From NCBI GenBank assembly GCA_002724615.1, contig PBPF01000100.1, forward strand, positions 3,028-9,611: a stretch of 6,584 nt of DNA, read 5' to 3'. Source of the stretch: Verrucomicrobiales bacterium (GTDB taxonomy: Bacteria > Verrucomicrobiota > Verrucomicrobiia > Limisphaerales > UBA1100). The notes under the pieces were generated by a model, which saw only the letters and a program-made list of their open reading frames with translations, was not told where the DNA came from and searched no databases. The translations under genes were made by a program, and so were the position numbers. Shown here piece by piece: positions 4,971-6,584 of this stretch. Positions within the stretch are counted from its first letter, which is position 1. Each line of letters opens with the position of its first letter.

Positions 4971-6584
4971 TTACATGTAGCCTGAGAGTAGAGTCATAAC
5001 GGCAACATAGATGAGGCCGAGGAATCCAAGTATGCCAAAAATCAGCATGATGGTGAGAATCCACTGGGGTTGTTCCTCCATCTTGCGGGAGCGACCGCAA
5101 TATTGGTCATAGGCCACTGCATAGGCGGTGAGAGCGACGGCGGGCATGACGATGGAGACAAGACCACCAAGGATATAAAGCAGGATGGCGCTGGCGTTGG
5201 CAAGGTTGGCGCGGAGCGCGGGGTCGGTGTCCGGACCGGCTGGATAGAGGGCGACGTCGAGGGCGATGGCACCACCGCCAAGCAGGCTGATGACAAATGG
5301 TGCGATGGCGGACTTGGGGTTCTGGACGATGAAAAGGATTCCGACGATAGCGCCGACGGCGGGTGTCAACATGTTGAGGACCTCGACGATGGAGGTGAGG
5401 AACTCTAGATCCAGCACCGCGGCAAGAATCATGAGGGCAACGATGAGAATGCCGAGGCCGAGGGGGGCGGAGACGATGTATCCAATTTTTTCCTCTGTGT
5501 TGAAGGCGGCAACCATCATCCAAATCCAGCCGATGAACAACATGATGGCGCCTGGAACAAGTATTGGCAGTTTCAGGAAACCCAAGCAAATGAGTAGCGG
5601 ACCGAGGAAACTTACGAAAATGGAGTAAGCCAGAAAAAAGATAAACCCTTGCCGGTCGTTGGCGACCAGCTGGCCGCTGAGTTTCATGGCTTTGGTGAAT
5701 GGCATGTTGTAGTGGGTGCAGAGGGGGAGGGTGAAAATCCAGTTGGCGGCAAGAAACAGAGGCAGCACGACGGCGAGGACACCGCCAAACATTGCAATGA
5801 GTTTGTTTAAGAACGTGAGTGCGCCAAGTGATGAGAACAGTCCGGCAAGTATGGCAAAGGACGAAGATACGGCGGCGTTCAGGTAGGCCATCATTTCCTC
5901 CGGGCTTTGTCCGCGGCTGATGTCGGCCAGAGAGCCCAAGGCGATGCCGATCGTCTCGAGCAAGGATTCGACCTCAGGCCCGACCATGTAGGGGTCGAAG
6001 TTGTACAACGTGCCCCAGATGATGAGCAGGCCGATGAGAGGTGAGAGGGCGACACCGAAGAAGGTGACGAGGTAGGCGAGCATAAGGTTGACGAACTTTG
6101 AGGAGAAGCCAACGAACATGGCGCTGAGACCGATGCGGCGCAGGCGTTTTTTCTGGAGAAAGAAATTGAAGATGCCAGCAATCATGGGGCCGCCGGGAAT
6201 GATTAGGGCGGCGGAGATTAGGGCGAGGATGATGGCGAGCCAAGTGCCCAGCAGGAGGATGAAAGGGTTTTTCACAAAGAAAACGCCACCGTTATAAAAG
6301 CATGTGTCGGCTTCGAGATCCTGCTCACGCTTGGTGATCTCGGTGAGTCGTTCCTCGTCGAGGTCTTCCTCAAGCAGGGCGGCGGCTTGCTTCTTGGGCT
6401 TGGCTGGTTCTCCGGGTGTAGGTGGGGCTTCGCCTGGGGCAGGCGGCGTGGGTGGACCGTCGGGAGTGGGAGGGGTGGGCGGTGCACCGGTAGCGGGTGA
6501 AGCAGGAGGTGTGGGAGGTGTAGCAGGCGCGGCTGGGGCCGCCGGGGCGGATGGTGGTACCGGAGGAGCAGCGGGCGCGGCGGG
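4971..6584 (-). CDS. Multi-spanning membrane protein with Pro/Ala-rich N-terminal linker; N-terminus beyond right edge
   Basis: The frame is open from the right edge to TAA at 4971, giving 537 visible residues. Residues 1 to about 62 are Pro/Ala/Thr-rich; 63-93 are charged and probably helical (KPKKQAAALLEEDLDEERLTEITKRE). From about 104 on there are roughly eleven hydrophobic segments with few charges, ending in GYM. A stretch in the middle (TLPLCTHYNMPFTKAMKLSGQLV, then LGPLLICLGFLKLPILVPGAIM) resembles the repeated pattern of DUF4013/DUF975-like membrane proteins of unknown function; this likeness is from memory and weak. The linker suggests that a soluble domain, perhaps a zinc ribbon or signalling domain, precedes it outside the window. 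A GTG at 6275 could start a shorter 434-residue protein, but the frame upstream stays open with biased composition and has no ATG, so I read it as one long gene. It converges on the enolase gene. Role unknown. Confidence 0.75.
   Translation of the reverse strand, partial: PAAPAAPPVPPSAPAAPAAPATPPTPPASPATGAPPTPPTPDGPPTPPAPGEAPPTPGEPAKPKKQAAALLEEDLDEERLTEITKREQDLEADTCFYNGGVFFVKNPFILLLGTWLAIILALISAALIIPGGPMIAGIFNFFLQKKRLRRIGLSAMFVGFSSKFVNLMLAYLVTFFGVALSPLIGLLIIWGTLYNFDPYMVGPEVESLLETIGIALGSLADISRGQSPEEMMAYLNAAVSSSFAILAGLFSSLGALTFLNKLIAMFGGVLAVVLPLFLAANWIFTLPLCTHYNMPFTKAMKLSGQLVANDRQGFIFFLAYSIFVSFLGPLLICLGFLKLPILVPGAIMLFIGWIWMMVAAFNTEEKIGYIVSAPLGLGILIVALMILAAVLDLEFLTSIVEVLNMLTPAVGAIVGILFIVQNPKSAIAPFVISLLGGGAIALDVALYPAGPDTDPALRANLANASAILLYILGGLVSIVMPAVALTAYAVAYDQYCGRSRKMEEQPQWILTIMLIFGILGFLGLIYVAVMTLLSGYM
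6399..6584 (-). repeat. Low-complexity Pro/Ala/Thr-rich coding tract
   Basis: About 62 codons consist almost only of Pro, Ala, Thr and Gly, with loose PPTP/PAAP/TPP units. In the frame of the membrane-protein gene this reads as a flexible linker with no stop codon. The repeats are degenerate, not exact tandem copies. Confidence 0.7.

Noticed and set aside
4941..4975. CCGCC/GGCGG inverted repeat before the membrane-protein stop
   Set aside because: Five-pair stem with a large loop and no T-run on the minus strand; not a convincing terminator for that gene.
5070..5628. Plus- and other-frame ORFs within the membrane-protein gene
   Set aside because: Compositions rich in Asp/Gly or Arg/Pro/His are typical of frames opposite or shifted from a hydrophobic gene; no motif is present.
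1..6584. tRNA, rRNA, CRISPR array, insertion sequence or attachment site
   Set aside because: No regularly spaced repeats, no terminal inverted repeats with a transposase gene, and no tRNA or rRNA signature sequences were seen.

Overview
The window carries six protein genes of an ordinary bacterial kind plus one unusual intergenic region. Composition (moderately GC-rich, with weak or absent Shine-Dalgarno sequences before most genes), a sigma-54-type promoter, secreted peptidases and a large Pro/Ala-rich membrane protein suggest a Gram-negative environmental bacterium. A member of the Verrucomicrobiota or a related PVC lineage would fit, but this is an impression and no marker gene is present to prove it.

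Layout: (1) 1-1091, minus strand, the N-terminal part of an S9-family (prolyl oligopeptidase-type) exported peptidase, cut by the left edge. (2) 1110-4658, plus strand, four closely packed genes: a glyoxalase/VOC protein, a secreted HExxH metallopeptidase, an FAD-dependent oxidase of the sarcosine/N-methyl-amino-acid oxidase family, and an enolase-superfamily enzyme of the muconate-lactonizing type related to hydroxyproline(-betaine) enzymes. The last two overlap by ATGA. A hairpin with a T-rich tail ends this run at 4685-4712. (3) 4659-4970, a 312-base gap that is not empty: it holds that terminator, a near-consensus sigma-54 promoter (4773-4787) and, about 120 bases later, a strong strand-specific intrinsic terminator (4879-4921). 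(4) 4971-6584, minus strand, a multi-spanning membrane protein with a long Pro/Ala/Thr-rich N-terminal linker, cut by the right edge.

The oxidase/enolase pair looks like two steps of one catabolic route for an N-methylated or cyclic amino acid (for example a proline or hydroxyproline derivative). The two neighbouring peptidases could supply such amino acids from protein; this is inference. The most interesting item is the short transcription unit between the sigma-54 promoter and the second terminator. It has no convincing reading frame and is a candidate sigma-54-dependent small RNA.
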